A stretch of 64,000 nt of DNA, taken from Chitinophagales bacterium (GTDB lineage Bacteria > Bacteroidota > Bacteroidia > Chitinophagales > Saprospiraceae). The notes beneath the pieces are model-generated. The model was given only the letters and a program-made list of their open reading frames with translations. It ran no database searches and was not told the DNA's origin. Made by a program: the position numbers and the translations under genes. Location of the stretch: assembly GCA_017303475.1 (NCBI GenBank), contig JAFLBO010000003.1:247581-311580 (forward strand), given 5' to 3'. Of the stretch, positions 25,700 to 34,282 are shown in pieces; position 1 is the stretch's first letter, and each line of letters opens with the position of its first letter.

Positions 25700-27123
25700 A
25701 TAATTCCAATAAAATGCCCAGGTTTTTCCAATGGGTTCAGCTGTTTGCTTACTGCCTGGTGTTGTCCATGCCGTTAAACGCGCAGTCGCTGGATTACAGT
25801 GCTTTCAGGCAACAGGTATTGCAGTTCCACCCATTAATTCGTCAGGCGGATTTACAACAGGAACAGGCCTGCGCTGCACTATTGCGGGCAAGAGGTGGGT
25901 TCGATCCAAAAATTTTCGCAGAACAAACTGGTAAAACCTTTAACGGCAAAACCTATTTTCAATACACGGAAGCCGGATTGAAATACCCTACATGGGCCGG
26001 CCTGGAATTAAAAGGTAGTTACAATCTGGCTTCGGGATATTTTCTGAACAGTGAATCCAAACTTCCTGAAGCCGGACAAGCCTTATTCGGGTTTAACTGG
26101 ACGCTTGGCCAGGGATTACTTTTTGATGAAAGACGTGCCTCATTGGAAATGGCCAATTTAGGTCTGAATATGGGCGCCGCAGAACGTTTGGCTGCCCGAA
26201 ACGATCTCATGTATGAGGCTGCAAAAGCTTATTGGACCTGGACTTACGCACAAAATGCTGTTAGTATCGTTACGGATGCTCTCAAACAAGCCCAGGTGCG
26301 ACATGATGCGCTGCGGCAAAGTTTTTTTCAGGGGGAGCGGTCGGCAGTAGATACTCTGGAAACTTTTATTCAAGTACAAACCCGGGAGGTTGATCTGCAA
26401 TTTGCCCTTAATGATGCGCTAAATGCTTCCTTGGGCCTAGGGGTGTTTTGGTGGACTGAAAATGGGAATCAGGCATTGCCCGCAGGATTGGCCGCGCCGG
26501 AATTATGGACCCAAACAGGAGCACAGCTCCAACCCGCACAAGATTTATTGCGCTCAGCCCTGGCGAGTCATCCTGAATTAAAAATCTACCGTACCAAACT
26601 ACAACAGTTGTCGGTAGAACGTAAACTGAAAAGAGAGAAATTAAAACCTATTTTGGATGTTAACTACAACCTGTTGGGCAATGGCTGGTCGTTTTTTCCC
26701 ACTGCCACAGCTGAGGGACCGGCAGTTTTGGCTAATGATGTGAAATGGGGCGTTCAATTCAGTTATCCTATTCTCAACCGTAAAGCTCGTGGAGATTGGC
26801 AGGTAACACGAATAAAAATGGCTCAAATCGATCTGGAAATCCAACAAAAGCAACAGTCCATTATCGCCAAGGTGCAGCAGTATGGCAATGATTTGGAGAA
26901 TTTGCGTACACAAACCGACTTGTTTCGCAATATGGCCGCCAATTACAGGACCTTGCTGGATGCGGAAAATGTACGCTTCTCTATTGGTGAGAGCTCTGTA
27001 TTTTTGGTTAATACCCGGGAACAACGCTGGCTGGATGCCCAGTTGAAATACCTTAAGTTGCTCAGCGAATGGAAAAAGGCTGAAGCAGGTCTGCAATGGT
27101 CGGCTGGTATATTGGGCGAGTAA
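25696..27123 (+). CDS. TolC-family outer membrane efflux protein
   Basis: A 475-residue protein with a signal peptide (VQLFAYCLVLSMPLNAQ) and two helical repeats typical of TolC/OEP proteins, including ENVRFSIGESSVFLVNTREQ near the C-terminus. It forms the outer-membrane channel of the tripartite exporter. The start is a GTG overlapping the hlyD stop (GTGA). An AGGAGG at 25683-25688, 7 nt before that GTG, favours it over the in-frame ATG 18 bp later. Such a strong Shine-Dalgarno is rare in this phylum. The operon is followed by a hairpin. Confidence 0.9.
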   Translation: MNNSNKMPRFFQWVQLFAYCLVLSMPLNAQSLDYSAFRQQVLQFHPLIRQADLQQEQACAALLRARGGFDPKIFAEQTGKTFNGKTYFQYTEAGLKYPTWAGLELKGSYNLASGYFLNSESKLPEAGQALFGFNWTLGQGLLFDERRASLEMANLGLNMGAAERLAARNDLMYEAAKAYWTWTYAQNAVSIVTDALKQAQVRHDALRQSFFQGERSAVDTLETFIQVQTREVDLQFALNDALNASLGLGVFWWTENGNQALPAGLAAPELWTQTGAQLQPAQDLLRSALASHPELKIYRTKLQQLSVERKLKREKLKPILDVNYNLLGNGWSFFPTATAEGPAVLANDVKWGVQFSYPILNRKARGDWQVTRIKMAQIDLEIQQKQQSIIAKVQQYGNDLENLRTQTDLFRNMAANYRTLLDAENVRFSIGESSVFLVNTREQRWLDAQLKYLKLLSEWKKAEAGLQWSAGILGE

Positions 27124-27172
27124 TCAAATCGGGGGACAGATAGTTCAGGCAGAATGGCGACATTTGTGCCGG

Positions 27173-27202
27173 GTTGGCAGCGAATTTGCTATCGCTGCCA
27201 AC
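27173..27202 (+). terminator. Perfect 11-bp hairpin after the ABC/HlyD/TolC operon
   Basis: GTTGGCAGCGA pairs with TCGCTGCCAAC around an 8-nt loop, 49 bp after the tolC-like stop codon. Only a weak T-rich tail (GTTTATCT) follows, so it may be a terminator or part of the leader of the next gene, whose ATG is 25 bp away. Confidence 0.55.
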
Positions 27203-27227
27203 GTTTATCTCACTACTCGATTTTTTT

Positions 27228-30161
27228 ATGAAACAAATCCTACTAACCGCCTTTGTGTGGTTGCAATTGCTCGCCTTTAATCATGCTCAAACCTATCAGG
27301 ATACCACGTTTACCGATCCGGTAGTTGTTTCCTTTGCACCAGATTTTGTCACCTTCAAGAATTGTCGTTTTGTAGGCATTGATGGAGTGGCCTTGTACAT
27401 TGAGGGGTCTGGCGTACTCGTTTCGGATTGTACGTTTGAGGATATAAACTCCACCGCAATTCTGGCCTTTGGTGGCGAAGTCTACCTCACTTCAGATACT
27501 TTTTCCCAAATAAGTGGCTCAGCTATCATCGCTGAATTTGGCGCCATGATTGTGCTGGACTGTTCGTTTTCAGACATTAGCCGAACGGCCGTTCGCACCA
27601 TTGAAGCCGATGTGACAGAAGTGAGCGGTAGTACCATCAGGGGCGCTGAAAAAGGCATTTATGTGAGTGGTATTGAGGGAGTATCGGAGGTGCTGGTGGC
27701 TAATAACCATTTGGGCCGAATTGGCATCGATTCCTTAGATACTGACGGAACCGCTATCCAGGTTTCGGTTGCGGCTTCAGTCAAAATTCTGGAAAACACC
27801 ATTGACAGCTGTTATGGCCGTGGTATTTACCTGAATAATGGAGCCATTGGTTCTGCAGAGTTACAGGGAAATCAGATCAGCTATATTAATGGCCATGGTA
27901 TTTATGGCGATAACGATGTATACAATGGCCTGATCAAACTCAACCAAATTTCTTATACGGGCTATTGGGGCGGTTTTCTGGCCAGCCATGAAGCAGGTAT
28001 ATATTGGAAGGGGCCAGACGCCCGCATTGAACAAAATCACATACACCATAATACAGATGCGGAATGTGCGCTGGGTTTGAATTGCGGCGCTGGTATAATC
28101 CTGGGTAACACAGCAACTGTTTCCCGGAACCTGATTCACGATTCCAACGGAGACGGTATTATTTATCAATCCGAAGTGGAAGCTGGTCAATCACCCTTGT
28201 CTGTTTACAACAATCAGGTATATGATGTGGCTAACAGAACCCTCGTTTATCTGGGCGATTTTTCCGATAATCAACCCGAAAACACGATAATTCGAAACAA
28301 TACCCTGCACAGCAAAAGCGCACCAAATCTATTGATGGCCGGGGTTTCAAAGTCGCTTCAACTGGAAGGAAACATTCTCATTGTAGAGAACAATCCTCTG
28401 CTATCGTCTTATGTGTCTTATTCCGGTGGAACGGTTTTAACGGATCAGTTTAATCTAAAAGCTCCTGGCGACCTAGGTTTTGTCAACTTTGCCGGTCGTG
28501 ATTTCCATCTGGCTGATGAGACTTCACCTGCGCATAAAATCATACCACAGAATTTCGGTTTGCCCAACGACGATTATGATGGCGAACTCCGGCTGGGGTT
28601 GCGCGATGCCGGCGCAGATGAGTTAAATGCTGAAGGCGCAATTTGCGGTTGTAACAACTGCCCAAGTGTTATTGAAGACTTTTTTACGGGCGATTTCACA
28701 TTTTCTGTTATTTCTGCGGCCAACAATGATTTGTCTTCTACAGCTCAGGGCGTTTGCGGCGTGCGTGTGGAGTTTGAACATGAGTATCTGGGCGATTTGA
28801 GTATGGAGCTTATTTCGCCTGCCGGGCAAAAAGTGCAGTTGATAGGGCCATCCGGATTTTTTGGTGGAACAGAAGGCACCAAATGGAATATTGGATTTAC
28901 TCCCTGCCTGTATCCCGCAAATCCTGATCCTGGCTTTTCAGCGGTTTGGGCCAGCAATCAGCTTTGGGGGCAATCCGGGTCATACTCCGGCATTTACTAC
29001 CCTGCAACCGGCTGCCTGGAAAATTTTGACGAAGGCACCGTTACAGGCGATTGGACCTTGCGGGTGTTTGACAACCAGTCTAGCGATGGGGGTACCGTTC
29101 TTGGTTTTGAGGTTATGTTTTGTAATGAGGAGGGTGTTGGTTGCTTTTTGTGCAGTGGCCCTCCTGTAGCCGGATTGAATGTGTCGAATGTAGGATCCTG
29201 GGGTATTACCCTGGAAAGCGCCACTACCGGGGCGCCAACTGCTTATCAAATTGATTTTGGTGATGGACAAACCGGCATATCCTTGCCAGCATTCCATGAA
29301 TATCAAACACCGGGCGCATACCTGGTGAGGCTTATTGCCTCTAATGAATGTGGACAGGATACCACTTACGTACCTGTGCAGGTGTTTGGCGGACCTCCGG
29401 TTGCTTTTGCTTTTGTAGATCCGGAAGAGGGTTGTGCTCCATTAACTGTGCAGGCCCATGTCATTCAGGAGGATCATGTGGATAACTGGCACTGGTTTTT
29501 CCCTGGCGGTGTACCATCTGAATCTTTTGAAAAAGAGCCTACGGTGGTGTTCCCGCAGGTAGGTATTTACACCATTAGCCTTGAAATCAGCAACGCACTC
29601 GGTACTACTGAAATACCTGAAATAGCCACACTGGTACTCACTGACAGTCTGCTGAATCCAAGTTTTAATGTACAGGTAGTAAGCAATGTGATTCAGGTAA
29701 CCAATACAACCCAGGGTGCAGGCTCCTTCTTCTGGTCGATCAATGGTGGCGATCCCGTGGGCTTGAATACCAGTCCTTTCCTGTTTGAGGTGGACTCAAC
29801 GGGTACGTATCAGATCACCCTTTCAGCCACCAACGACTGCGGAGTAGCCATCAAAAATACCTCAGTACCGGTTATCATTACCGGAGTGGATCAACTGAGC
29901 GCTCAAGGCTGGAAAATTCAGGCATCTCCCAACCCAACATCTGGTTTGTTCCAGTTGCAGGTAGAGGCGCCAAATTCAGTGGAAGGTACCATTCAAATTC
30001 TGAACACACTGGGCCAGATAGTAGCTCATCAATCTGTTGTGATACAAACAGGGCAAAACAATATCCCACTGGATCTAACAGGTCAGCCGGCTGGAGCCTA
30101 CCAGATCAGGTTGCAAACCACTCTTGGTAGCACCACCCTCAGAATAATAATGAGTGAATGA
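27228..30161 (+). CDS. Large secreted beta-helix / P-domain / PKD protein with T9SS domain
   Basis: About 977 residues from MKQILLTAFVWLQLL; an upstream TTG start would add a pseudo-leader. Order of parts: signal peptide; right-handed parallel beta helix (about residues 25-430, with repeated INGHGIYGDND and GRGIYLNNG turns); a proprotein-convertase P-domain (LSSTAQGVCGVRVEFEHEYLG, GDWTLRVFDNQSSDGG); two PKD modules (FGDGQTGISLPAFHEYQTPG; WHWFFPGGVPSESFE); a type A T9SS domain from ASPNPTSGLFQLQVE. It is a surface protein, perhaps polysaccharide-binding. The last codons ATG AGT GAA TGA are part of the following palindrome, giving an unusual MSE ending after the sorting domain. Confidence 0.87.
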   Translation: MKQILLTAFVWLQLLAFNHAQTYQDTTFTDPVVVSFAPDFVTFKNCRFVGIDGVALYIEGSGVLVSDCTFEDINSTAILAFGGEVYLTSDTFSQISGSAIIAEFGAMIVLDCSFSDISRTAVRTIEADVTEVSGSTIRGAEKGIYVSGIEGVSEVLVANNHLGRIGIDSLDTDGTAIQVSVAASVKILENTIDSCYGRGIYLNNGAIGSAELQGNQISYINGHGIYGDNDVYNGLIKLNQISYTGYWGGFLASHEAGIYWKGPDARIEQNHIHHNTDAECALGLNCGAGIILGNTATVSRNLIHDSNGDGIIYQSEVEAGQSPLSVYNNQVYDVANRTLVYLGDFSDNQPENTIIRNNTLHSKSAPNLLMAGVSKSLQLEGNILIVENNPLLSSYVSYSGGTVLTDQFNLKAPGDLGFVNFAGRDFHLADETSPAHKIIPQNFGLPNDDYDGELRLGLRDAGADELNAEGAICGCNNCPSVIEDFFTGDFTFSVISAANNDLSSTAQGVCGVRVEFEHEYLGDLSMELISPAGQKVQLIGPSGFFGGTEGTKWNIGFTPCLYPANPDPGFSAVWASNQLWGQSGSYSGIYYPATGCLENFDEGTVTGDWTLRVFDNQSSDGGTVLGFEVMFCNEEGVGCFLCSGPPVAGLNVSNVGSWGITLESATTGAPTAYQIDFGDGQTGISLPAFHEYQTPGAYLVRLIASNECGQDTTYVPVQVFGGPPVAFAFVDPEEGCAPLTVQAHVIQEDHVDNWHWFFPGGVPSESFEKEPTVVFPQVGIYTISLEISNALGTTEIPEIATLVLTDSLLNPSFNVQVVSNVIQVTNTTQGAGSFFWSINGGDPVGLNTSPFLFEVDSTGTYQITLSATNDCGVAIKNTSVPVIITGVDQLSAQGWKIQASPNPTSGLFQLQVEAPNSVEGTIQILNTLGQIVAHQSVVIQTGQNNIPLDLTGQPAGAYQIRLQTTLGSTTLRIIMSE

Positions 30162-30302
30162 GTGAGTGAGTGAGTGAGTGAGTGAGTGTGAGTTTACCAC
30201 TAAGCCACTGAGGGCACTAAGGGAGTGATTTCTTAGTGCCCTCAGTGGCTTAGTGGTAAACTCACACTCACTCACTCATTCACTCACTCACTCATTCACT
30301 CA
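30151..30302. repeat. Near-perfect palindrome with 71-bp arms spanning both flanking stop codons
   Basis: Positions 30151-30221 pair with 30232-30302 with a single G-T mismatch, around a 10-nt loop (GGAGTGATTT). The outer part of each arm is a GTGA tetramer array; the inner part consists of 9-nt-like units (CCACTAAGC, CACTGAGGG, CACTAAGGG). The stop codon of the left gene (30159-30161) and that of the right gene (30296-30298) both lie within the arms. Both proteins end in Met-Ser-Glu encoded at the arm edges. An RNA crossing this gap would form an extremely stable hairpin. Confidence 0.97.
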
Positions 30303-31171
30303 CTCATTGGTACAGCGGGTAGAACGGGCTTGAATACGATGACTGTCCGGCGGTTTTTTTGCCGGCCTTCCGGAGTTTCGTTGGAGGTGATGGGATAAAA
30401 TTCGCCTTTACCAATCGGGGTTACCTGGTTGGCATTGACGTTGAAATCGCGAATGAGAATACGAATGATATTGGTAGCTCTGGTAAGACTCCAATCCCAG
30501 GTGTCTTTCAGGCTTTTTTCTTTGGGGGGCAATACGTTGTCGGTATAGGCCACCAGATCAACAGAAAGAGCCGGACGGGCTGCCAAAAACTCTGCCAGTG
30601 GCTGGAGTAAATCCCTGCCTTTGGTACTAACGTTAACGCTGGTTGCTTCAAACAACATAGCATCTGGAAGTGTCAGGGTAACGGCGTCTCCTTCAATGGC
30701 CGTGGTTACTCCGGATACACTGAAGCCGCCAAAGGCGCGCTGGAGATCTGTATCCAGTTCTGCAAGGATGGTTTTTCGCTTGTCCTGAACAGATTTCACT
30801 TTTTGAATCACCGCATTGCGTTGCTCCAATGTTTGTCGGGTATTCGCCAGGTTTTTTTCCAGATTGGATTTCTCAGTAGCCAGTTTGCTGGCTGACTCGC
30901 CCATGGATTGAGTGGTATTGGCCAGCTGGTCTTTCAGATCTTCAATTTCCGCATCCTGTTTGCCCAGATCCCGGGCCAGGTTTTCCGTATTTTTAATGAG
31001 CTGGGCGGTTTCTTTACGTCGTTCAAGGATTTCCTGAACTAAGATTTTCTCTCTGGCCTCTGCAGCTGTACGGGCAGTAAGTTCCGCACGGTAAATACGT
31101 TTTTTAACGCAGGAGGAAAAAGGGAGGGCGACAATCAGGCAGGCAAAAATGATCAGCTTTGGTGTTGGCAT
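30296..31171 (-). CDS. OmpA-family lipoprotein with coiled coil
   Basis: A 291-residue protein with a lipoprotein-type signal (FACLIVALPFSSC, Cys at about residue 21). A coiled coil follows (residues 30-150, rich in Glu, Lys and Gln), then a C-terminal OmpA/MotB peptidoglycan-binding domain (SVNVSTKGRDLLQPLAEFL, VDLVAYTDN, SLTRATNIIRILI, GKGEFYPITSNETPEGRQKN RRT). It probably tethers the outer membrane to peptidoglycan. The terminal PMSE and the stop come from the palindrome shared with the convergent gene. Its leader follows the terminator of the upstream PKD gene. Confidence 0.88.
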   Translation of the reverse strand: MPTPKLIIFACLIVALPFSSCVKKRIYRAELTARTAAEAREKILVQEILERRKETAQLIKNTENLARDLGKQDAEIEDLKDQLANTTQSMGESASKLATEKSNLEKNLANTRQTLEQRNAVIQKVKSVQDKRKTILAELDTDLQRAFGGFSVSGVTTAIEGDAVTLTLPDAMLFEATSVNVSTKGRDLLQPLAEFLAARPALSVDLVAYTDNVLPPKEKSLKDTWDWSLTRATNIIRILIRDFNVNANQVTPIGKGEFYPITSNETPEGRQKNRRTVIVFKPVLPAVPMSE

Positions 31172-31239
31172 GTTTCACAAATGGATGGTGCGTGCAAAAA
31201 AGAAAGGCACAAAGGTGGTAAATCCCTTTCTGCCTTCCC

Positions 31240-31265
31240 AAAAATAGCCGGAGTTCTTTCCGGCT
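31240..31265 (-). terminator. Intrinsic terminator after the type B PKD protein gene
   Basis: On the minus strand AGCCGGA-AAGAAC-TCCGGCT is followed by ATTTTTG, starting right after the TAA of the PKD gene. A 7-bp perfect stem with a short T-run fits a Rho-independent terminator. Confidence 0.75.
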
Positions 31266-33536
31266 TTATCGGACTAGCGTGGCAAATCCCTTGTACTCTT
31301 TTTGTTCCCCTCGCGGCCCCGTAAACGTGACTACGTAGATGTAAACACCTTCAGGCGACAATTTTCCGGCGTTGTTCTTTTCTCCATTCCATTTGTCGTT
31401 AGGGTTGGTGGAGGAATACACCAGTTCCCCCCAACGGTTCCAAATAGTCATGTTGAAATTCGTTACTCCGTTCAGGTATCCTTTCCCAAAGAAATCATCG
31501 TTCACACCATCACCGTTCGGGGAGAATGCGTTGGGCATGTACCAGGTGAATTCCGGACGAATATCCAGTTCTTTGGAAATTGAATCTTTACAGCCAGCCG
31601 GGTGTGTCACAATGAGGCGCACCGTTACTTTACCGGTATCCAGGAAGGTATGCGTTGGGTTTTGTTCCAGAGAAGTGTGGTTTGGGCCCAGTTGCCAGTT
31701 CCAGTGAGCTGCCCCAATTGATTGGTCAATAAACGTAACGGTGTTGTTGAAATTAGTCAAATCCGTCTCCGGATCGCAGTCAAATGCCGCAATAGGAGAG
31801 GGCTCCACCCGTATCAGGTTGGGGAAATCCGCATCAATGTAGCAACCCAGCGGAGAGGTTATTTCTACCCGAACATCATACACTCCTTGTTCATCATACA
31901 GGTGCGTTGGACTGATCACGTTATTGGTAGAATCTCCATCCCCAAAATACCAGACAATTTTATACGTGTCGTCAATTGGGGTAGACAGGTTATCAAAAAA
32001 GATATCTGCAGGCGCACATCCCAGGAAGCTGCTGGGCTTGATAATGATAACCGGCGGTACCGGATACCAGGCAATAATGGCTGTTGTGTCGTCAGAGCAT
32101 TGATTCCCATCGGCTACCTTTAAAGTGATGGGATAATTACCGGGCTCTGCGTATTGGAAACTGGGGTTCTGGGTTGTAGAGTTTGCGCCAGGTATGCCAA
32201 ACGACCATTTCCACTGATTTATGCCGCCTTCTCCATAGGATTGATCCGTAAACAATACCGGTCCTGCTACACAGGTATCGTAGTCAAAGGTGAAATCTGC
32301 ATGAATTTCCGGATAAATCTGTACCCGAATGAATGCTGTATCGCTACAACCGCCATCATCCTGGTTAATGAGCAAAAGACCGTTGTAAATACCTGTATCA
32401 GGGAAAGTAAATGCCGTAAACCATTTATTTACTTTATCGCTCACGGTTGTTCCATTGATGTCGAAACGCCATTCCACATCCTTTACATTGGAAGCTACTG
32501 TGGTTTTGTTTTCCAGGAAAATAGTCTTTTCACCGCATGATTTGATGGTGTATTCTTCCAGGTTAATGGTCAGAGAATCAGATGCGAGTTTAGCGTCGAT
32601 ATCCGGCGTACAGTCAGCCACATTAAACTGAAATTCCCTTTGAACGGTAGACAAAAGCTGCCCGTTCCGGTATTCCTGAACACAAACGGCTACCACAAAT
32701 TGCCCTACAATTTCCGGCGTGCCGGTTATCACCCCAGTCACCGGATTGATAGTTACCTGTGGGTCGCCGCCCACGGGCGATTGAGGCGAATAGGTAGGCA
32801 GGGCATATGGTACATTGTCAAATGGAGGGGCGCAAGGCGGCGTAGGCTGTGCGCCGATGCAGGAATACAAATCAGGAGTGAACGTGATATTCCCACCGCC
32901 CGCCAGGGCATTACAAAAGCTGTACACCAGAATATCGCCATCGGCATCTGTTGCTGAGTGGTTGAAAACCAGTGGTAAATTATTGCAAATGATAATGGGC
33001 GGGAAGTTTGTAAACACCGGGCTGTTGTTGTTGGTAGCCATTGCTTCCGGTGTTAATTCAATTTGGTAGGTAGCGCCCACATCGCCGGGGTTGATAATAT
33101 TGGTGATGGTATTGTTACGGCAACAACGTTGATATACAATAAAATAGCTTTGGTTTGTTAGTACAGGAAGCGTTGCTTCAAAGTTGTAAACAGCCTCCTC
33201 CACACAAACCAGCGGAATATTGGTTACACATTGCGGCGTATCCGGAATGAGTTTGGTGTAGTCGTAGTTGTTAATGCTATAGGTAGAGTGCAGAGAATTG
33301 ACGTTTTCCGTACCCTGATAAATAGCAAAGGACGCCGGAGAATCGAAGTTTGCACCATTCCCATAACAGTCGCGGTAAATGTGCATGGTAAAACGCCAGC
33401 GCTTCATGCCTGGGCTGGGTTCTCCCAGGTAGGTATAAGTAATGTCTCCACCAATGATGTGGCGAGCTTCCGCTTGCAACGGAAGCAAAAACAGCGTCAG
33501 AAGCGCCCAATAAAGTAGTTTAGCGTTGCGATCCAT
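31266..33536 (-). CDS. Multi-PKD surface protein with type B T9SS (gliding-associated) C-terminal domain
   Basis: A 756-residue protein with a signal peptide (LLYWALLTLFLLPLQAEA), an N-terminal domain starting HIIGGDITYTYLG that is common in Bacteroidota surface proteins, and a cadherin-like stretch (LVFNHSATDADGDILVYSF). Three PKD modules follow (WKWSFGIPGANSTTQNPSF, WYFGDGDSTNNVISPTH, WNWQLGPNHTSLEQNPTH). The C-terminus from WYMPNAFSPNGDGVNDDF to YKGFATLVR is the type B sorting domain. Such proteins are exported by T9SS and often stay cell-associated. No enzyme activity is suggested. Confidence 0.92.
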   Translation of the reverse strand: MDRNAKLLYWALLTLFLLPLQAEARHIIGGDITYTYLGEPSPGMKRWRFTMHIYRDCYGNGANFDSPASFAIYQGTENVNSLHSTYSINNYDYTKLIPDTPQCVTNIPLVCVEEAVYNFEATLPVLTNQSYFIVYQRCCRNNTITNIINPGDVGATYQIELTPEAMATNNNSPVFTNFPPIIICNNLPLVFNHSATDADGDILVYSFCNALAGGGNITFTPDLYSCIGAQPTPPCAPPFDNVPYALPTYSPQSPVGGDPQVTINPVTGVITGTPEIVGQFVVAVCVQEYRNGQLLSTVQREFQFNVADCTPDIDAKLASDSLTINLEEYTIKSCGEKTIFLENKTTVASNVKDVEWRFDINGTTVSDKVNKWFTAFTFPDTGIYNGLLLINQDDGGCSDTAFIRVQIYPEIHADFTFDYDTCVAGPVLFTDQSYGEGGINQWKWSFGIPGANSTTQNPSFQYAEPGNYPITLKVADGNQCSDDTTAIIAWYPVPPVIIIKPSSFLGCAPADIFFDNLSTPIDDTYKIVWYFGDGDSTNNVISPTHLYDEQGVYDVRVEITSPLGCYIDADFPNLIRVEPSPIAAFDCDPETDLTNFNNTVTFIDQSIGAAHWNWQLGPNHTSLEQNPTHTFLDTGKVTVRLIVTHPAGCKDSISKELDIRPEFTWYMPNAFSPNGDGVNDDFFGKGYLNGVTNFNMTIWNRWGELVYSSTNPNDKWNGEKNNAGKLSPEGVYIYVVTFTGPRGEQKEYKGFATLVR

Positions 33537-33605
33537 GAATATGTTCAGTTATGGGAGATATTTTTTGTTAGAACAACAAAAGAAACAACAGGTTTTGCCG
33601 TTCGG

Positions 33606-33636
33606 TTGTTATGAGCAGCTACTGTTACTACCTTTG
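33606..33636 (+). promoter_or_regulatory. Bacteroidota promoter (TTG-N20-TACCTTTG) for the TsaC-like gene
   Basis: TTG at 33606-33608 and TACCTTTG at 33629-33636 are separated by 20 bp, matching the -33/-7 promoter layout of Bacteroidota. The gene start is 50 bp downstream. Confidence 0.65.
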
Positions 33637-33686
33637 CCGCCGTCAAAAGTACTGCCTGCTTTCCATTTCTCAACTAATTACAGCTC

Positions 33687-34259
33687 ATGTTCCTGCTACG
33701 CGACGACATTTCTGATATTGCACAACTATTGAAAAACGGTAAAATCATCTGTTATCCAACAGATACCATCTGGGGAATCGGGTGCGACCCATTTTATGAA
33801 CCCAGTGTAAGTCGCCTGAATACCATCAAAGGCCAGGCGCCTGCAAATGGATATGTACTTTTGGTGTCAAACGTAGAAATGCTCAAGAAATACGTTCCAA
33901 AACTACACCCACGTTTGGAGACCCTCCTTGCTCATCATACCCGACCACTTACTATGGTATATCCGGAGTCTTCTGGGTTGCCTGCATGGGTTAAAGCCAA
34001 AAACGGCTCAGTGGCTATTCGTGTTGCCTCCGATGAATTTTGCCAAACCTTAATCGAAGCCTTCGGCGCCCCAATCATCAGTACTGCTGCTGCCAAAATT
34101 GACCAACCATATCCACCAACATTTGGAGCGGTAAGCAGCGAAATTTTAGTTGCTGTAGACTATGTGGTGAAATATCGGCAGGATGATAAGGAGCCTGCAG
34201 AACCATCGCCAATTGCCCGACTGGATCGATATCAGGAGTTGGAATTTGTAAGGGAATAG
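33687..34259 (+). CDS. tsaC: Sua5/YciO/YrdC family protein, probable threonylcarbamoyl-AMP synthase
   Basis: A 190-residue YrdC-fold protein. IICYPTDTIWGIGCDP near residue 22 is the family signature. VSRLNTIKGQAPANGYVLL and HHTRPLTMVYP line the nucleotide site, and GSVAIRVASDEFCQ and PIISTAAAKI follow. The family makes threonylcarbamoyl-AMP for the t6A modification of tRNAs reading ANN codons. The usual KxR and STSAN motifs are altered here (IKGQ, STAAA), so a YciO-like role is possible. It has its own promoter and converges with the oxidoreductase gene. Confidence 0.85.
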   Translation: MFLLRDDISDIAQLLKNGKIICYPTDTIWGIGCDPFYEPSVSRLNTIKGQAPANGYVLLVSNVEMLKKYVPKLHPRLETLLAHHTRPLTMVYPESSGLPAWVKAKNGSVAIRVASDEFCQTLIEAFGAPIISTAAAKIDQPYPPTFGAVSSEILVAVDYVVKYRQDDKEPAEPSPIARLDRYQELEFVRE

Positions 34260-34282
34260 TCTTCTGATAATTCCAACAGTCT

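Noticed and set aside
27174..27227. Upstream TTG start for the beta-helix protein
   Set aside because: It would place a hairpin-coding stretch before the signal peptide; the ATG at 27228 opens a clean signal peptide.
30149..30306. Reading the palindrome as a CRISPR or an insertion sequence
   Set aside because: There are no spacers of constant length between repeats, no transposase, and no target-site duplication; it is a single inverted repeat of simple units.
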